Counted from the stretch's first letter, positions 36,150 to 45,558 are shown. The stretch: DNA of 64,000 bases from Dysgonomonas hofstadii (GCF_014196915.1 NZ_JACIEP010000001.1:556669-620668), one strand, 5' to 3'. Notes: generated by a model not told the origin, from the letters alone. Program-made: numbers and translations.

Positions 36150-37289
36150 ATGAATATAAATATTTTAAATAAATCATTCTTGTTTGCTTTTGTCTGTGTC
36201 TTGTTTATTGGATGTAGCGACTGGACTGAAGTAGAATCCGTAAACGATACCGATCTGAATTTAACTACAAAAACAGACGAATATTATGCCGCTCTTCGTG
36301 AATGGAAGAATACACCGGGATTACCTCAGATTTTTGTATGGTTCGATAACTGGAATGGTGTGTCTCCTACAGGAGAGAACAGTCTTCGGGGATTGCCCGA
36401 TTCTGTGACCATTGCTTCAAACTGGGGAGGGCATCCTAAATTTGACCTTAGTGCTGAACGCAGGGCAGATATGGAATATGTGCAGAAGGTGAAAGGAACA
36501 AAGGTGGTAGTGACTCTTTTCTCGGCCAAAGTGGGTGATGATATGCCCGAAGATCCGATATATGATATAGGCAACAGTTCGGACGAGGCTGTAGTCAGGC
36601 CTGCGATACGTAAATATGCAGAAGCAATATACGATGCTGTTGTCGCAGCCGGATATGATGGCTATGACTGGGACTATGAGCCTAGTCAGGGAACCGGAAA
36701 TTATTTATGGACAAACAAGACTCAGCGGAGAATATTTGTCGAAGAATTGGGCTATTGGTTTGGTGCAGGTTCTCAAAGGACTGACCGGGACGGGCGGAAA
36801 TCGACTATACCGGGACTTCTGTTCATTATAGATGGAGAAGTTGGTACATGGACGCATATGGATAAGGACTGGGAATCTCAGTATGTAGACTATTTTGTAT
36901 TGCAGGCCTATGGATCGACCACGGAGTCGAACCGTACGACCCGTGTTAGGGGGGTAATCCAGGATATGAGTGAGCACATTGCTGCGGGCAGAATTACTGA
37001 ACAAGAGGTGGTTCGTAGAACTATCCTTACCGAAAATTTTGAATCTTATGCTAATACCGGAGGTGGATTTTTAGGTATGTCGGAGTTTATCTATGAACCG
37101 GATGGACTGAACCAACAAATCGGAGGATGCGGACTATACCGTTCAGGATTTGACTATATGCCTAAGGGACAGGGTGATTATGATGGCTCTCCTGAATATT
37201 ATTTCCTGCGCAAAGGCATTACCAATTTGTACCGGATTTATTATGAAAGACTGAATCCAACTCCGTCAGGGGAAGAAGAACAACCGTAA
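36150..37289 (+). CDS. GH18 lipoprotein, probable endo-beta-N-acetylglucosaminidase
   Basis: A 379-residue lipoprotein (lipobox FIGC, Cys22) of glycoside hydrolase family 18. The catalytic motif DGxDxDxE is intact as D170-G-Y-D-W-D-Y-E177, with Glu177 as the expected acid. Earlier strands (PQIFVWFDNWNG; KGTKVVVTLFSAKVGD) and later ones (DYFVLQAYGSTTESN; RTILTENFESYANTGGG) match the TIM barrel. In known loci of this shape, GH18 lipoproteins cut the chitobiose core of N-glycans at the cell surface, and that is the probable role. Length is ordinary for the family without extra modules. It lies between SusD and the DUF1735-LamG gene. Confidence 0.9.
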   Translation: MNINILNKSFLFAFVCVLFIGCSDWTEVESVNDTDLNLTTKTDEYYAALREWKNTPGLPQIFVWFDNWNGVSPTGENSLRGLPDSVTIASNWGGHPKFDLSAERRADMEYVQKVKGTKVVVTLFSAKVGDDMPEDPIYDIGNSSDEAVVRPAIRKYAEAIYDAVVAAGYDGYDWDYEPSQGTGNYLWTNKTQRRIFVEELGYWFGAGSQRTDRDGRKSTIPGLLFIIDGEVGTWTHMDKDWESQYVDYFVLQAYGSTTESNRTTRVRGVIQDMSEHIAAGRITEQEVVRRTILTENFESYANTGGGFLGMSEFIYEPDGLNQQIGGCGLYRSGFDYMPKGQGDYDGSPEYYFLRKGITNLYRIYYERLNPTPSGEEEQP

Positions 37290-37327
37290 TTTGCATATTA
37301 AGTAATTCTTAATAAAACGATTAGTTT

Positions 37328-38476
37328 ATGAAAAAAATATATATATTGAGCTTTGCTATTTCATTATTCGGTATTATATTATTTACCGGATGTGACAATG
37401 CGGAGTACGAAGTAAAAGATAATAGTGTATATTTGAGTGATGCTGCCGGGTCTGTCAAGGCGGTGACATTAACGATGGACGACGGTGTGGATATAAATGT
37501 AAATATACGTCTGGCTAAAAAAATAGATAAAGATGTCGAAGTGGAGATCAAGCTGAACTCCGCTTTGCTCGATCCTTATAATGAGACCAACAATAGCGAG
37601 TATTATCCGGTGCCTGATTTTCAGCTTCCGGCCGGAGCTAAAGTTACAATTCCGGCTGGAGAGATAGGGGTAGTTTATACTATCCATGTCGATGATTTCG
37701 AAACAGGTGGGAAACAATATGCTCTGGGCGTGGAATTAGGAAATGTCATTGCCGGAGGGGTTGAAAAATCAGTATCCCAATCGAAATTTATCTATTTACT
37801 GGCAAAACCATTGAATGTCTCTGTTCCTGTAATGAAAGGAGTCAACGATGGAGCTGTTAATGCCGGGCCGGAAACTAACTGGGGAATAACTACTACTCAA
37901 TGGAGTCTTGAATGCTGGGCGCGTATGTCAGCTTATAGTAAAAATAATCAGGCGATCTTCAATACAGGTAGTGGTGATCATGAAATCTATATCCGTTTCG
38001 GTGATGCTAACAGGCCATATAATTATTTGCAGATAAAAACCTTAGGAGGCCAGGTGCAAACTTCAGCAGATCTTGAAGCTAACAAATGGTATCATTGGGC
38101 ATTTGTGTATGATGGAACAACATTAACAATATTCCAGAATGGAGAAGAAAAGATTAAATTTGATCCACCTGCACCAAACGGAGGTTCTGTCCGTTTCGAT
38201 TTCTTGCAGATGATTTCCAGTGGATCGACTTACTTTCCTGACAGATGTGCTATGAGCCAGGTACGTTTATGGAAAACTGCAATAACTCAAACCCAGATAA
38301 AGAATAATATGTATTATTCTATCAATCCTGCAAATCCGGATCTGATTTTGTATCTGCCACTGGATGAAGGCGACGGTACAGAATTCGAAGATATCACCGG
38401 AAACGGTCACGATGCTAAGGCTACAGCCGGAATATTGCAGGGATGGGAACATAATATCCGGTTCGACCAACAATAA
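37328..38476 (+). CDS. DUF1735 and LamG domain surface lipoprotein
   Basis: A 382-residue lipoprotein (lipobox FTGC, Cys22). The first half is a DUF1735 beta-sandwich (DDGVDINVNIRLAKKIDKDVEVEIKLN ... PAGEIGVVYTIHVDDFETGGKQYALGVEL). The second half (about 170-378) is a LamG/concanavalin A-like domain (WSLECWARMSAYSKNNQAIFNTG, WYHWAFVYDGTTLTIFQNGEEK, LPLDEGDGTEFEDITGNGHDA). This pair of domains is common in surface glycan-binding proteins of N-glycan loci. It is in the operon 38 bp after the GH18 gene and probably helps hold glycans at the surface. Confidence 0.88.
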   Translation: MKKIYILSFAISLFGIILFTGCDNAEYEVKDNSVYLSDAAGSVKAVTLTMDDGVDINVNIRLAKKIDKDVEVEIKLNSALLDPYNETNNSEYYPVPDFQLPAGAKVTIPAGEIGVVYTIHVDDFETGGKQYALGVELGNVIAGGVEKSVSQSKFIYLLAKPLNVSVPVMKGVNDGAVNAGPETNWGITTTQWSLECWARMSAYSKNNQAIFNTGSGDHEIYIRFGDANRPYNYLQIKTLGGQVQTSADLEANKWYHWAFVYDGTTLTIFQNGEEKIKFDPPAPNGGSVRFDFLQMISSGSTYFPDRCAMSQVRLWKTAITQTQIKNNMYYSINPANPDLILYLPLDEGDGTEFEDITGNGHDAKATAGILQGWEHNIRFDQQ

Positions 38477-38573
38477 TTCTGTGTTAATTATTAGGTTTTA
38501 AGGTATTAAATCCTTAAATTTCAGAGAGCGGCAAAGTGCCGCTCTCATTTATTCAAAAATTTATAATCTTACC

Positions 38574-40781
38574 ATGAGACGCATTCTTATTTCATTATTC
38601 TTTCTCTTGTTTGCTTCAGGCATACTTAATGCCCAGCTGCCTGTTGTAGAGAAAGGAAAACCTGTAGGGCGTATTGTTTTGTCAACAAATGATGCGGTAG
38701 ATATTAAAGCCGCCGGTTTACTTCAGGATTTTATCCGGCGGATAAGTAATGCAAAACTTCCCATTGTTCACGATACAAATACTCGTAAAAGTGATATAAT
38801 TATAGGAAATGGCGACTTAAATAAGGATATCATAACAAAAGATATTACAGAAGACGGATTCAGAATATCCGTTTCTAAAAACAATCTCCACATAGTTTCG
38901 GGTGGCGGGTATGGCTCTGTTTATGCAGTGGTTACATTGCTCGAACGTTATTTGGGTGTAGGTTACTGGGGTGAGTATGAATATTCATTTACCCCGTCCG
39001 GGACAATCGTGATTCCATTTGTTGATATTACCGAAAATCCGGCTTTCCGCTATCGCCAGAGCCAGAATTATGCTATGGCTACAGATTCTGTATATAAATT
39101 ATGGAACAGGTTGAAAACACCCAATGAAGTCTTTGCTGCAAACTATTGGGTACATACCTTCGACAAGTTGTTACCGTCATCTGTGTATGGGAAAGACCAT
39201 CCCGAATATTATTCCTATTTCAATGGCAAACGCCATCCCGGAAAAGCTAGCCAATGGTGCCTGACTAATCCGGATGTGCTGGAAATTGTAGCGGCGCGAC
39301 TCGATTCTATATTCAAGGCAAACCTGGATAAACATATTATATCCGTTAGTCAGAATGACGGAAATTATACGAATTGCCAGTGTGACAAATGCAAGGCGAT
39401 AGACGAGCATGAGGGCGCATATTCGGGTAGTCTTATACACTTTATAAATAAACTGGCAGAAAGATTTCCCGATAAAGAGATTTCTACACTGGCCTATCTC
39501 TATACAATGAAACCGCCAAAGCATGTAAAACCCCGGCCGAATGTAAATATTATGCTGTGCAGTATCGATTGCGACAGGGAAGTTTCATTGACAGAAAACG
39601 CATCGGGCAGGGAATTCGTCGATGCCATTGAAGGGTGGAGCCGTATATCCGGTAATATATTTGTGTGGGATTATGGTATCAACTTCGATAATTACCTTGT
39701 GCCATTCCCCAACTTCCATATTCTGGGCGATAATATCCGGCTTTTCAAGAAGAATAAAGCGACAATGCACTTTTCACAGATAGCCAGTAGCAGAGGCGGG
39801 GATTTCGCAGAAATGCGTACCTGGCTGGTCTCAAAACTGATGTGGAATCCACAGGCCGATACAGATTCTCTGATGAATGTGTTTCTGAGAGGCTATTATG
39901 GTGATGCCGCCCCATATCTGTACCGTTACATCAAAGTGATGGAGGGAGCCCTTATTGGTAGCGGAAAAAGATTATGGATCTATGATTCGCCCGTATCTCA
40001 TAAAGAAGGAATGTTAAAGCCCCAACTGATGAGGAGGTATAATCACCTGTTCGATCAGGCGGAAGCGGCAGTTGCCAACGATTCTGTTTTATTGAAGAGA
40101 GTTTGGCGCACACGCCTGCCTTTACAATATTCGGAACTTGATATAGCCCGTACAGAGAGTCAGATGAATGTCGAGGATATCAGCAGAAAGCTGGATCTGT
40201 TCGAACAACGGGTCCGGTTATTCAATGTGCCGACACTCAACGAAAGAGAAAATTCACCGGTCGATTACTGTGAACTTTACCGGAAGCGATATATGCCTGC
40301 GGATGAAAAAATACTATCGCATGGTGCTAAAATTGAATATTTGGTGCTTCCTACCGGTAAATATGCTTCTATGGATGGAAGCGCGCTAACGGATGGTTTG
40401 TATGGAGGAATGACATTTACCGAAGGATGGATAGGCTGGGAAGGTGTGGACGGTTCTTTTATTGTCGACTTGGGCAAGGAACAAACATTCACTACGATAC
40501 AGACAGATTTTTTACATCAACTGGGAGCATGGATACTTCAACCTGTAAATGTCACATATTCGGTATCTTCAGACGGTAAGTCTTATAAGACAGTAGAGTC
40601 GATAGATAATCCGGAAGACCGGGACCCACAGGTTAAATTTGTGGATATTACATATACCGGAAAACCAATAAATGCCCGCTATATAAAAGTTGAAATAGCA
40701 GGAACAAAAGTCTGTCCGCACTGGCATTATGGGGTAGGCCATCCATGCTGGTTCTTTATTGATGAAATTGTTGTTAAATAA
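38574..40781 (+). CDS. DUF4838 glycoside-hydrolase-like protein with C-terminal F5/8-type domain
   Basis: A 735-residue exported protein (signal peptide 1-20, LNAQ). Residues 22-150 resemble the GH67 N-terminal domain (GKPVGRIVLSTNDAVDIKAAGLLQDFIRRIS). The middle is a DUF4838 catalytic-like TIM barrel (CLTNPDVLEIVAARLDSIFKAN, SVSQNDGNYTNCQCDKCK, NIFVWDYGINFDNY, FSQIASSRGGDFAEMRTWLVSKLMWNP). The last about 140 residues look like a coagulation factor 5/8 carbohydrate-binding domain. Activity of this family is not settled; acidic residues in the barrel suggest a hydrolase. It is the last intact gene of the locus, 97 bp after the LamG gene. Confidence 0.85.
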   Translation: MRRILISLFFLLFASGILNAQLPVVEKGKPVGRIVLSTNDAVDIKAAGLLQDFIRRISNAKLPIVHDTNTRKSDIIIGNGDLNKDIITKDITEDGFRISVSKNNLHIVSGGGYGSVYAVVTLLERYLGVGYWGEYEYSFTPSGTIVIPFVDITENPAFRYRQSQNYAMATDSVYKLWNRLKTPNEVFAANYWVHTFDKLLPSSVYGKDHPEYYSYFNGKRHPGKASQWCLTNPDVLEIVAARLDSIFKANLDKHIISVSQNDGNYTNCQCDKCKAIDEHEGAYSGSLIHFINKLAERFPDKEISTLAYLYTMKPPKHVKPRPNVNIMLCSIDCDREVSLTENASGREFVDAIEGWSRISGNIFVWDYGINFDNYLVPFPNFHILGDNIRLFKKNKATMHFSQIASSRGGDFAEMRTWLVSKLMWNPQADTDSLMNVFLRGYYGDAAPYLYRYIKVMEGALIGSGKRLWIYDSPVSHKEGMLKPQLMRRYNHLFDQAEAAVANDSVLLKRVWRTRLPLQYSELDIARTESQMNVEDISRKLDLFEQRVRLFNVPTLNERENSPVDYCELYRKRYMPADEKILSHGAKIEYLVLPTGKYASMDGSALTDGLYGGMTFTEGWIGWEGVDGSFIVDLGKEQTFTTIQTDFLHQLGAWILQPVNVTYSVSSDGKSYKTVESIDNPEDRDPQVKFVDITYTGKPINARYIKVEIAGTKVCPHWHYGVGHPCWFFIDEIVVK

Positions 40782-40859
40782 AACTTAGTTAATAATCTTT
40801 AATTAGACTAGTATTACAGGCACCTTCAGTTGTCTTATATAAGTATCCGGAGGTTGTAT

Positions 40860-41023
40860 ATTATATATAAACTAAAAACAGAAGAGCGGATACTTCCTGC
40901 TTTTTATGAAGATTATTATATCCCGGTGGTACCGGGAGAAACAAAAGCTATAACGATGGAATATACTCCACAGGCGGAAGCCCCCCTGAAGTTGAGATTA
41001 AGGGCTGGAATACAGGTAAATAA
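40860..41023 (+). pseudogene. C-terminal remnant of a GH2-type enzyme, frameshifted
   Basis: Reading 40860-40985 gives YKLKTEERILPAFYEDYY, then IPVVPGETKAITMEY, which matches the last Ig-like domain of GH2 beta-mannosidase / exo-beta-glucosaminidase proteins (ERILPxFYSDNYFSLLPGE). The expected ending then continues in a different frame after the C6 run at 40981-40986: PEVEIKGWNTGK and a stop at 41021-41023. So a single base lost (C7 to C6) explains the break. No start or catalytic domain is present upstream. It is on the same strand and directly behind the DUF4838 gene, so it is probably the decayed end of an old member of the locus. Confidence 0.75.
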
Positions 41024-41070
41024 ATGACAAAATCCTATTCACACATCATAGGAATTTTGATTAAGGTTGG

Positions 41071-41108
41071 AAGACGGGTTGATGCGACATCAGCCTGTCT
41101 TTTTTTTG
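41071..41108 (+). terminator. Terminator at the end of the glycan locus
   Basis: AAGACGGGTTGATG (41071-41084) pairs with CATCAGCCTGTCTT (41088-41101) with two imperfect positions and a three-base loop, then a run of T residues to 41107. It is the first strong terminator after the DUF4838 gene and the GH2 remnant. Confidence 0.8.
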
Positions 41109-41130
41109 TATGTATTGGTATAAAAGAAAG

Positions 41131-41168
41131 AAACCTGATCTATAACAATGGTAGACCAGGTTTTTTAT
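41131..41168. terminator. Terminator of the exonuclease gene
   Basis: AAACCTGATCTA (41131-41142) pairs with TAGACCAGGTTT (41152-41163) with small imperfections. T-rich sequence follows on both strands. It lies just beyond the stop of the minus-strand gene at 41184. Confidence 0.7.
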
Positions 41169-41183
41169 ATGTTTATCTTATCT

Positions 41184-41954
41184 TTATTTCTGTATCTCTC
41201 TCAGTTTTATCTTCGTCAGTACCTGTTTGGTGTTCAGTGGAAAATCGGCATCCATCATCCATGCATAGAAACTGGGTTCGTTTTTAAGAACTTCCACAAC
41301 CGGTTTTCCTTTGTGCTTCCCAAAATTGAAGACCTCTATACCATTTTCATTCTTAATTATCCTTCCTGCCAGATCGACATTATTATTGAAGAATGAGAAT
41401 TCGGAAGCCAGCTTTTCGATGTCGTTTTCCAGATCAGGATATTTATCCAATTGTGCTTTCAGTACTTCGTAAGTAGCCTTTGTGTCAGCTTCAGCAGAGT
41501 GCGCGTCAGTCAATTCTTTGTCACAGTAGAACTTATAAGCAGCTTCTAGGGTACGCTGTTCCTTTTTGTGGAAGATGATCTGTACATCGATCATCTTTCG
41601 TTTACTGAAATCTATATCAACGCCGGCTCTCAGGAATTCTTCGGCCAGAAGGGGCACATCGAAACGGCTGGAATTGAATCCCGCCAGATCGCAACCTTCC
41701 ATCTGCACAGCAAGTGATTTTGCAATCTGCTTGAATGTAGGACAATCTTTCACATCTTCGTCCGATATACCATGTATGGCAGTAGAAGATGGAGGAATTG
41801 GCATTTCAGGATTTATCTTCTTGGTCTTAATTTCTTCTTTTCCGTTAGGAAACACTTTCAGATAGGATATTTCTACAATCCTGTCTTTTGCCGTATCAGT
41901 GCCGGTTGTTTCGAGGTCGAAGAAAATAAGCGGGTTTTTAAGATTCAGTTCCAT
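41184..41954 (-). CDS. DnaQ-like 3'-5' exonuclease with C-terminal DUF3820-like domain
   Basis: A 256-residue DEDDh exonuclease (DNA polymerase III epsilon / RNase T superfamily). Exo I is FFDLETTGTD (Asp13, Glu15), with HGISDEDV, Exo II GFNSSRFDVPLLAEE and Exo III HSAEADTKATYEVL. After residue about 180 a small extra domain (GIEVFNFGKHKGKPVVEVLKNEPSFYAWMMDADFP) resembles DUF3820, often attached to such nucleases in Bacteroidetes. It probably acts in DNA repair or proofreading. It is a single gene, with dnaN nearby on the same strand but separated by a repeat element. Confidence 0.9.
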   Translation of the reverse strand: MELNLKNPLIFFDLETTGTDTAKDRIVEISYLKVFPNGKEEIKTKKINPEMPIPPSSTAIHGISDEDVKDCPTFKQIAKSLAVQMEGCDLAGFNSSRFDVPLLAEEFLRAGVDIDFSKRKMIDVQIIFHKKEQRTLEAAYKFYCDKELTDAHSAEADTKATYEVLKAQLDKYPDLENDIEKLASEFSFFNNNVDLAGRIIKNENGIEVFNFGKHKGKPVVEVLKNEPSFYAWMMDADFPLNTKQVLTKIKLREIQK

Positions 41955-41970
41955 AAAAATTCAAGTAAAA

Positions 41971-42122
41971 GAGGCTGTCTAAAAAGTAATTTTTATTATC
42001 TCTTTGTCATGTTGAACGGAGTGAAACATCTTGTTTCCGGAGAGTCGGGATTCTTCGTTGCACTCAGAATGACAAAGGGAAGTAACACTTTGATAGTATA
42101 ATCTTACTTTTGGGACAGCCTC
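41971..42122. repeat. MITE-like palindromic repeat, copy A
   Basis: Terminal inverted repeats of 19 bp: GAGGCTGTCTAAAAAGTAA (41971-41989) and its complement at 42104-42122 with two mismatches. An inner pair, TTTGTCATGTTGA (from 42003) and TCAGAATGACAAA (to about 42076), sits inside. The inner core and right end recur near 63.6-63.7 kb. It encodes no protein. Confidence 0.8.
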
Positions 42123-42152
42123 TTGTTTTATAATATAATTTGATATAACAGT

Positions 42153-43277
42153 TTAGTCATTCAGCATCATCGGCATCAATAGCATCAACAGGTCTTCATT
42201 TTCCTCATTTTCGGTAGGTATGATCAGTCCTGCGCGTGAAGGGTCGGATAACTCTAAAGAAATATCTGTCGATGGTATATTATTCAAAATTTCAATCAGA
42301 AAACTCGACTTAAATCCGATGTTCATCGGTGTGCCTGTATATTCGCAAGGGATGGTTTCTTCTGCTGCGGTAGAGAAATCGATATCCTGTGCCGAAACAA
42401 CAATGCTTCTGTCCGATAGTTGCAGTCTGATCAGGTTGCTTGCCTGATTAGAGAATACCGATACACGTTTCAATGCATTCAGGAAAGACTGACGGTCAAG
42501 AACAACCTTGTTCGGATTGTTTTGTGGAATTACCGAGTTATAATTCGGGTAACGTCCCTCAATAAAGCGGCAAGTCATTGTATAACTTGACATTTTGATG
42601 TATGCGTTATTCTCATCGAATCGGATCTCAACAGTTTCGCTTTCTTTCGGAAGTATAGCCCTCAACAGGTTAGCAGGTTTTTTAGGCAGGATAAATGAAG
42701 CTCTTTCAGCTCCTTTGACAGCAATTGTCTTGCAACGTACCAGTTTATGTCCGTCCGATGCCACAAAAGTAAGATCGTCAGTTGTGATATCGAAGAACAC
42801 ACCATTCATTACAGGGCGGAGTTCATCGTCTGCACTTGCAAACAATGTACGGTTGATACCCGAAAACAATACCTGAGGATCGATGGAAAGGCTGACTGCC
42901 GATTCCTTCAATTCTTTCGGTTGTGGGTAATCATCACCACTTTGACCTATGAAATTGTATTTACCGTTGTGGAAGAATATGAATGTTTCCAGATTATCGT
43001 TGTTGATCTCGAATGTAAGCGGTTGTTCAGGAAGTTCCTTCAATGGATCGAGAAGATTCTTGGCATTCACCGCAAATTTACCATTCCCTTCCGCATCATT
43101 TACTTCAAGAGATGTAACCAGACGGGTTTCAGAGTCGGCTGCTGTCAGTTTCAGAGTTGAGCCTTCCAGTTCAAGAAGGAAGCAGTCCAGGATAGGTAAT
43201 GTGTTTTTCGAATTGATCACTTTGCTGATCGCCTGCAAGTGGCTTAACAAGGCTGTGCTGGAAACTACAAATTTCAT
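42153..43277 (-). CDS. dnaN: DNA polymerase III beta subunit (sliding clamp)
   Basis: A 374-residue clamp that tethers polymerases to DNA. It starts MKFVVSSTALLSHLQAISKVINSKNTLPILDCFLLEL and shows the family blocks AVNAKNLLDPLKELPEQPL, SGINRTLFASADDELRPVMNGVFFD, FVASDGHKLVR and RFIEGRYPNYNSVIP, ending MLLMPMMLND. Length is normal. A -7 box TATATTTG is at 43326-43333 on the minus strand. It is a single gene, placed away from dnaA. Confidence 0.97.
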   Translation of the reverse strand: MKFVVSSTALLSHLQAISKVINSKNTLPILDCFLLELEGSTLKLTAADSETRLVTSLEVNDAEGNGKFAVNAKNLLDPLKELPEQPLTFEINNDNLETFIFFHNGKYNFIGQSGDDYPQPKELKESAVSLSIDPQVLFSGINRTLFASADDELRPVMNGVFFDITTDDLTFVASDGHKLVRCKTIAVKGAERASFILPKKPANLLRAILPKESETVEIRFDENNAYIKMSSYTMTCRFIEGRYPNYNSVIPQNNPNKVVLDRQSFLNALKRVSVFSNQASNLIRLQLSDRSIVVSAQDIDFSTAAEETIPCEYTGTPMNIGFKSSFLIEILNNIPSTDISLELSDPSRAGLIIPTENEENEDLLMLLMPMMLND

Positions 43278-43325
43278 ATTATAAGTGTATTATTAAGTTT
43301 TTTATTTCAGGTAATATCAATAGAG

Positions 43326-43333
43326 CAAATATA
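43326..43333 (-). promoter_or_regulatory. -7 promoter box of dnaN
   Basis: Minus strand TATATTTG, an exact TAnnTTTG match, about 50 bp upstream of the dnaN ATG. No clear -33 at 19 bp; CAA at 43350-43352 gives a short-spaced alternative. Confidence 0.45.
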
Positions 43334-43438
43334 GGTATTTTTTCATTTATATCAATCCTATCTGTCAGTTAGTTTCTTGTCAACTGAATTTCAAAAGTTG
43401 ATAAACTTTATATCCCTTTTCATTGGCACATCGGCATA

Positions 43439-44671
43439 TTAGCACATTAAATTTAGCTTTTTGCTCAACCCCTCTGCTATTGCATCCAGGAAATCTTCGG
43501 TGTTCAGATAATCTGTTCGTTGCATATTTTCACCATGAACCAAAAGGGCAAGATCCTTTGTCATTTTACCTTGTTCAACGGTTTCTATACAAGTCTTTTC
43601 AAGCTTTTCTGTAAAATCGATCAATGCCTGATTCCCGTCCAGCTTTCCTCTGTGGGCAAGGCCCCTTGTCCATGCGAAAATGGATGCGATAGGGTTGGTG
43701 GATGTTTCCTTACCTTGCTGATGCTGGCGGTAATGGCGTGTAACCGTGCCGTGTGCGGCTTCGGCTTCCATCACCTGCCCGTCGGGAGTAAGCAGTACGG
43801 ATGTCATCAAACCGAGAGACCCGAATCCCTGAGCTACCGTATCGGATTGTACGTCCCCGTCATAATTTTTACATGCCCATATAAAGCCCCCGTTCCATTT
43901 CAGAGCTGCGGCTACCATGTCATCTATCAGGCGATGTTCGTAGGTGATTCCGGCCTTTAAGAAATCGGTCTTATATTCGTTGTCATATACTTCCTGGAAA
44001 ATATCTTTGAAACGTCTGTCGTAAGCTTTCAGTATCGTGTTTTTTGTAGACAGATATAACGGATATTTTTTAGCCAGGGCCAATCTGAAGCAAGAATGAG
44101 CGAAACCATAAATCGACTCGTCTGTATTATACATTCCCATAGCCACGCCGTCTCCGCTGTAGTTGTATACGGTATATGATTGCGGCTCCCCATTCTCAGG
44201 AGTAAAAGTTAACGTCAATGTGCCTTTTCCCTTAGTAACAAAATCGGTCGCTTTGTATTGGTCGGCATGGGCGTGACGGCCAATAATGATTGGCTTGGTC
44301 CATGTATTCACCAGGCGGGGAATGTTGCTGATGATAATCGGTTCACGGAAAACAGTTCCACCTATAATATTGCGGATGGTGCCATTAGGCGACTTCCACA
44401 TTTTCTTTAGCCCGAATTCAGTTACACGTGCTTCATCGGGAGTGATTGTCGCACATTTCACCGCCACCTTGTATTTTATTGTAGCCTCGGCGCTGTCTAT
44501 CGTTACCTGATCGTCTGTCGCATCACGGTTTTCTATACTCAGGTCATAATATTTCAGATCGACATCAACATAAGGTAATATCAGTTTGTCTTTTATATAT
44601 TGCCATATTATACGGGTCATTTCGTCCCCGTCCATTTCCACAACAGGGTTTGCTACTTTTATTTTTTGCAT
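43439..44671 (-). CDS. icd: NADP-dependent isocitrate dehydrogenase, eukaryote-like (type II)
   Basis: Converts isocitrate to 2-oxoglutarate and CO2 with NADP+. The 410 residues belong to the homodimeric, eukaryote-like subfamily: [28 protein letters not shown] at the start, then [18 protein letters not shown], the NADP-contacting [14 protein letters not shown], and [21 protein letters not shown]. Length is normal. The gene begins 12 bp after an alpha/beta hydrolase gene and probably shares its promoter, which is an unusual pairing. Confidence 0.97.
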   Translation of the reverse strand: MQKIKVANPVVEMDGDEMTRIIWQYIKDKLILPYVDVDLKYYDLSIENRDATDDQVTIDSAEATIKYKVAVKCATITPDEARVTEFGLKKMWKSPNGTIRNIIGGTVFREPIIISNIPRLVNTWTKPIIIGRHAHADQYKATDFVTKGKGTLTLTFTPENGEPQSYTVYNYSGDGVAMGMYNTDESIYGFAHSCFRLALAKKYPLYLSTKNTILKAYDRRFKDIFQEVYDNEYKTDFLKAGITYEHRLIDDMVAAALKWNGGFIWACKNYDGDVQSDTVAQGFGSLGLMTSVLLTPDGQVMEAEAAHGTVTRHYRQHQQGKETSTNPIASIFAWTRGLAHRGKLDGNQALIDFTEKLEKTCIETVEQGKMTKDLALLVHGENMQRTDYLNTEDFLDAIAEGLSKKLNLMC

Positions 44672-44683
44672 GTTCTATTCTGT

Positions 44684-45532
44684 TTATTTATCCAGTTTCT
44701 CATTCATGTCTTTCAGCCACATTCCAAGTAATTCCAGCATTTGTTTATGATACTTGAAATTCTCTCTCATACCCCATCCATGGCCACCTTCGGGGAAGAT
44801 GTACATTGTGGCGGGAATATCATTTCTTTTCAATGCATCGTAATACAATGTGCTGTTGACAGGCAACACGCTTTTATCGTCATCGCTTAATAACAATATT
44901 GTCGGGGGAGTGTTCGTATTTACCTGTTTTTCGTTCGAAAACATATAAACATCCGATACGGACGGGTTGTCGCCCAGCAGATTTTTTTTAGAACCTCCGT
45001 GTGTGGCTACTTCCATTGTGATAACGGGATAGAAAAGGATCGAAAAATCGGGACGGGTACTGGTACCGTATGTGGCATAATGAGTAGAAGCGGTCGACGC
45101 CAAATGTCCTCCGGCCGAAAAACCTGCTATGCCTATTTTATCCGGATTAATGTTTAACTCTTTGGCATGCTCGCGAACATAGCGTATTGCCTGCTGCGCG
45201 TCTTCCAATGGCACCCCTTTGTGTTTGTTGGGCAAACGGTATTTAAGGACAATGCCTGTAATACCCTGCTTGATAAGCCATTCGCCTACTTGTTTTCCTT
45301 CATGATCCATGGCCAGTCCGGAATATCCTCCTCCCGGACATATAACAACAGCCATTCCTGTATTAGATGCCGTCTCCGGGGAGTAGATAGTCAGTTCCGG
45401 ATTTTGATTCTCCAGTTCATTATTTGTAGGCGGATTTCCTTCCCACAATTTTACAGTTTTTTGTGCATGCATATTTATGGATGTGAATATGAATAACAAA
45501 CATCCTAAAAAAAGAGTTACAGATTTTGTCAT
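44684..45532 (-). CDS. Secreted alpha/beta hydrolase (esterase/lipase-like, BD-FAE type)
   Basis: A 282-residue serine hydrolase with signal peptide (1-23, INMHAQ). The oxyanion motif is CPGGGY (65-70); the nucleophile elbow is GFSAGG (137-142, Ser139); Asp and His follow in LLLSDDDKSVLP and GGHGWGM. It resembles carbohydrate esterases and acetylxylan-esterase-like hydrolases; the substrate is unknown. It shares a leftward transcript with icd (12-bp gap) behind a strong consensus promoter at 45559-45589. Confidence 0.88.
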   Translation of the reverse strand: MTKSVTLFLGCLLFIFTSINMHAQKTVKLWEGNPPTNNELENQNPELTIYSPETASNTGMAVVICPGGGYSGLAMDHEGKQVGEWLIKQGITGIVLKYRLPNKHKGVPLEDAQQAIRYVREHAKELNINPDKIGIAGFSAGGHLASTASTHYATYGTSTRPDFSILFYPVITMEVATHGGSKKNLLGDNPSVSDVYMFSNEKQVNTNTPPTILLLSDDDKSVLPVNSTLYYDALKRNDIPATMYIFPEGGHGWGMRENFKYHKQMLELLGMWLKDMNEKLDK

Positions 45533-45558
45533 TTTCTTTAGTTGTTAAATGAGATTTC

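Noticed and set aside
41086..41108. T-rich tract read as a possible slippage site
   Set aside because: It is the tail of a well-formed terminator hairpin and needs no other explanation.
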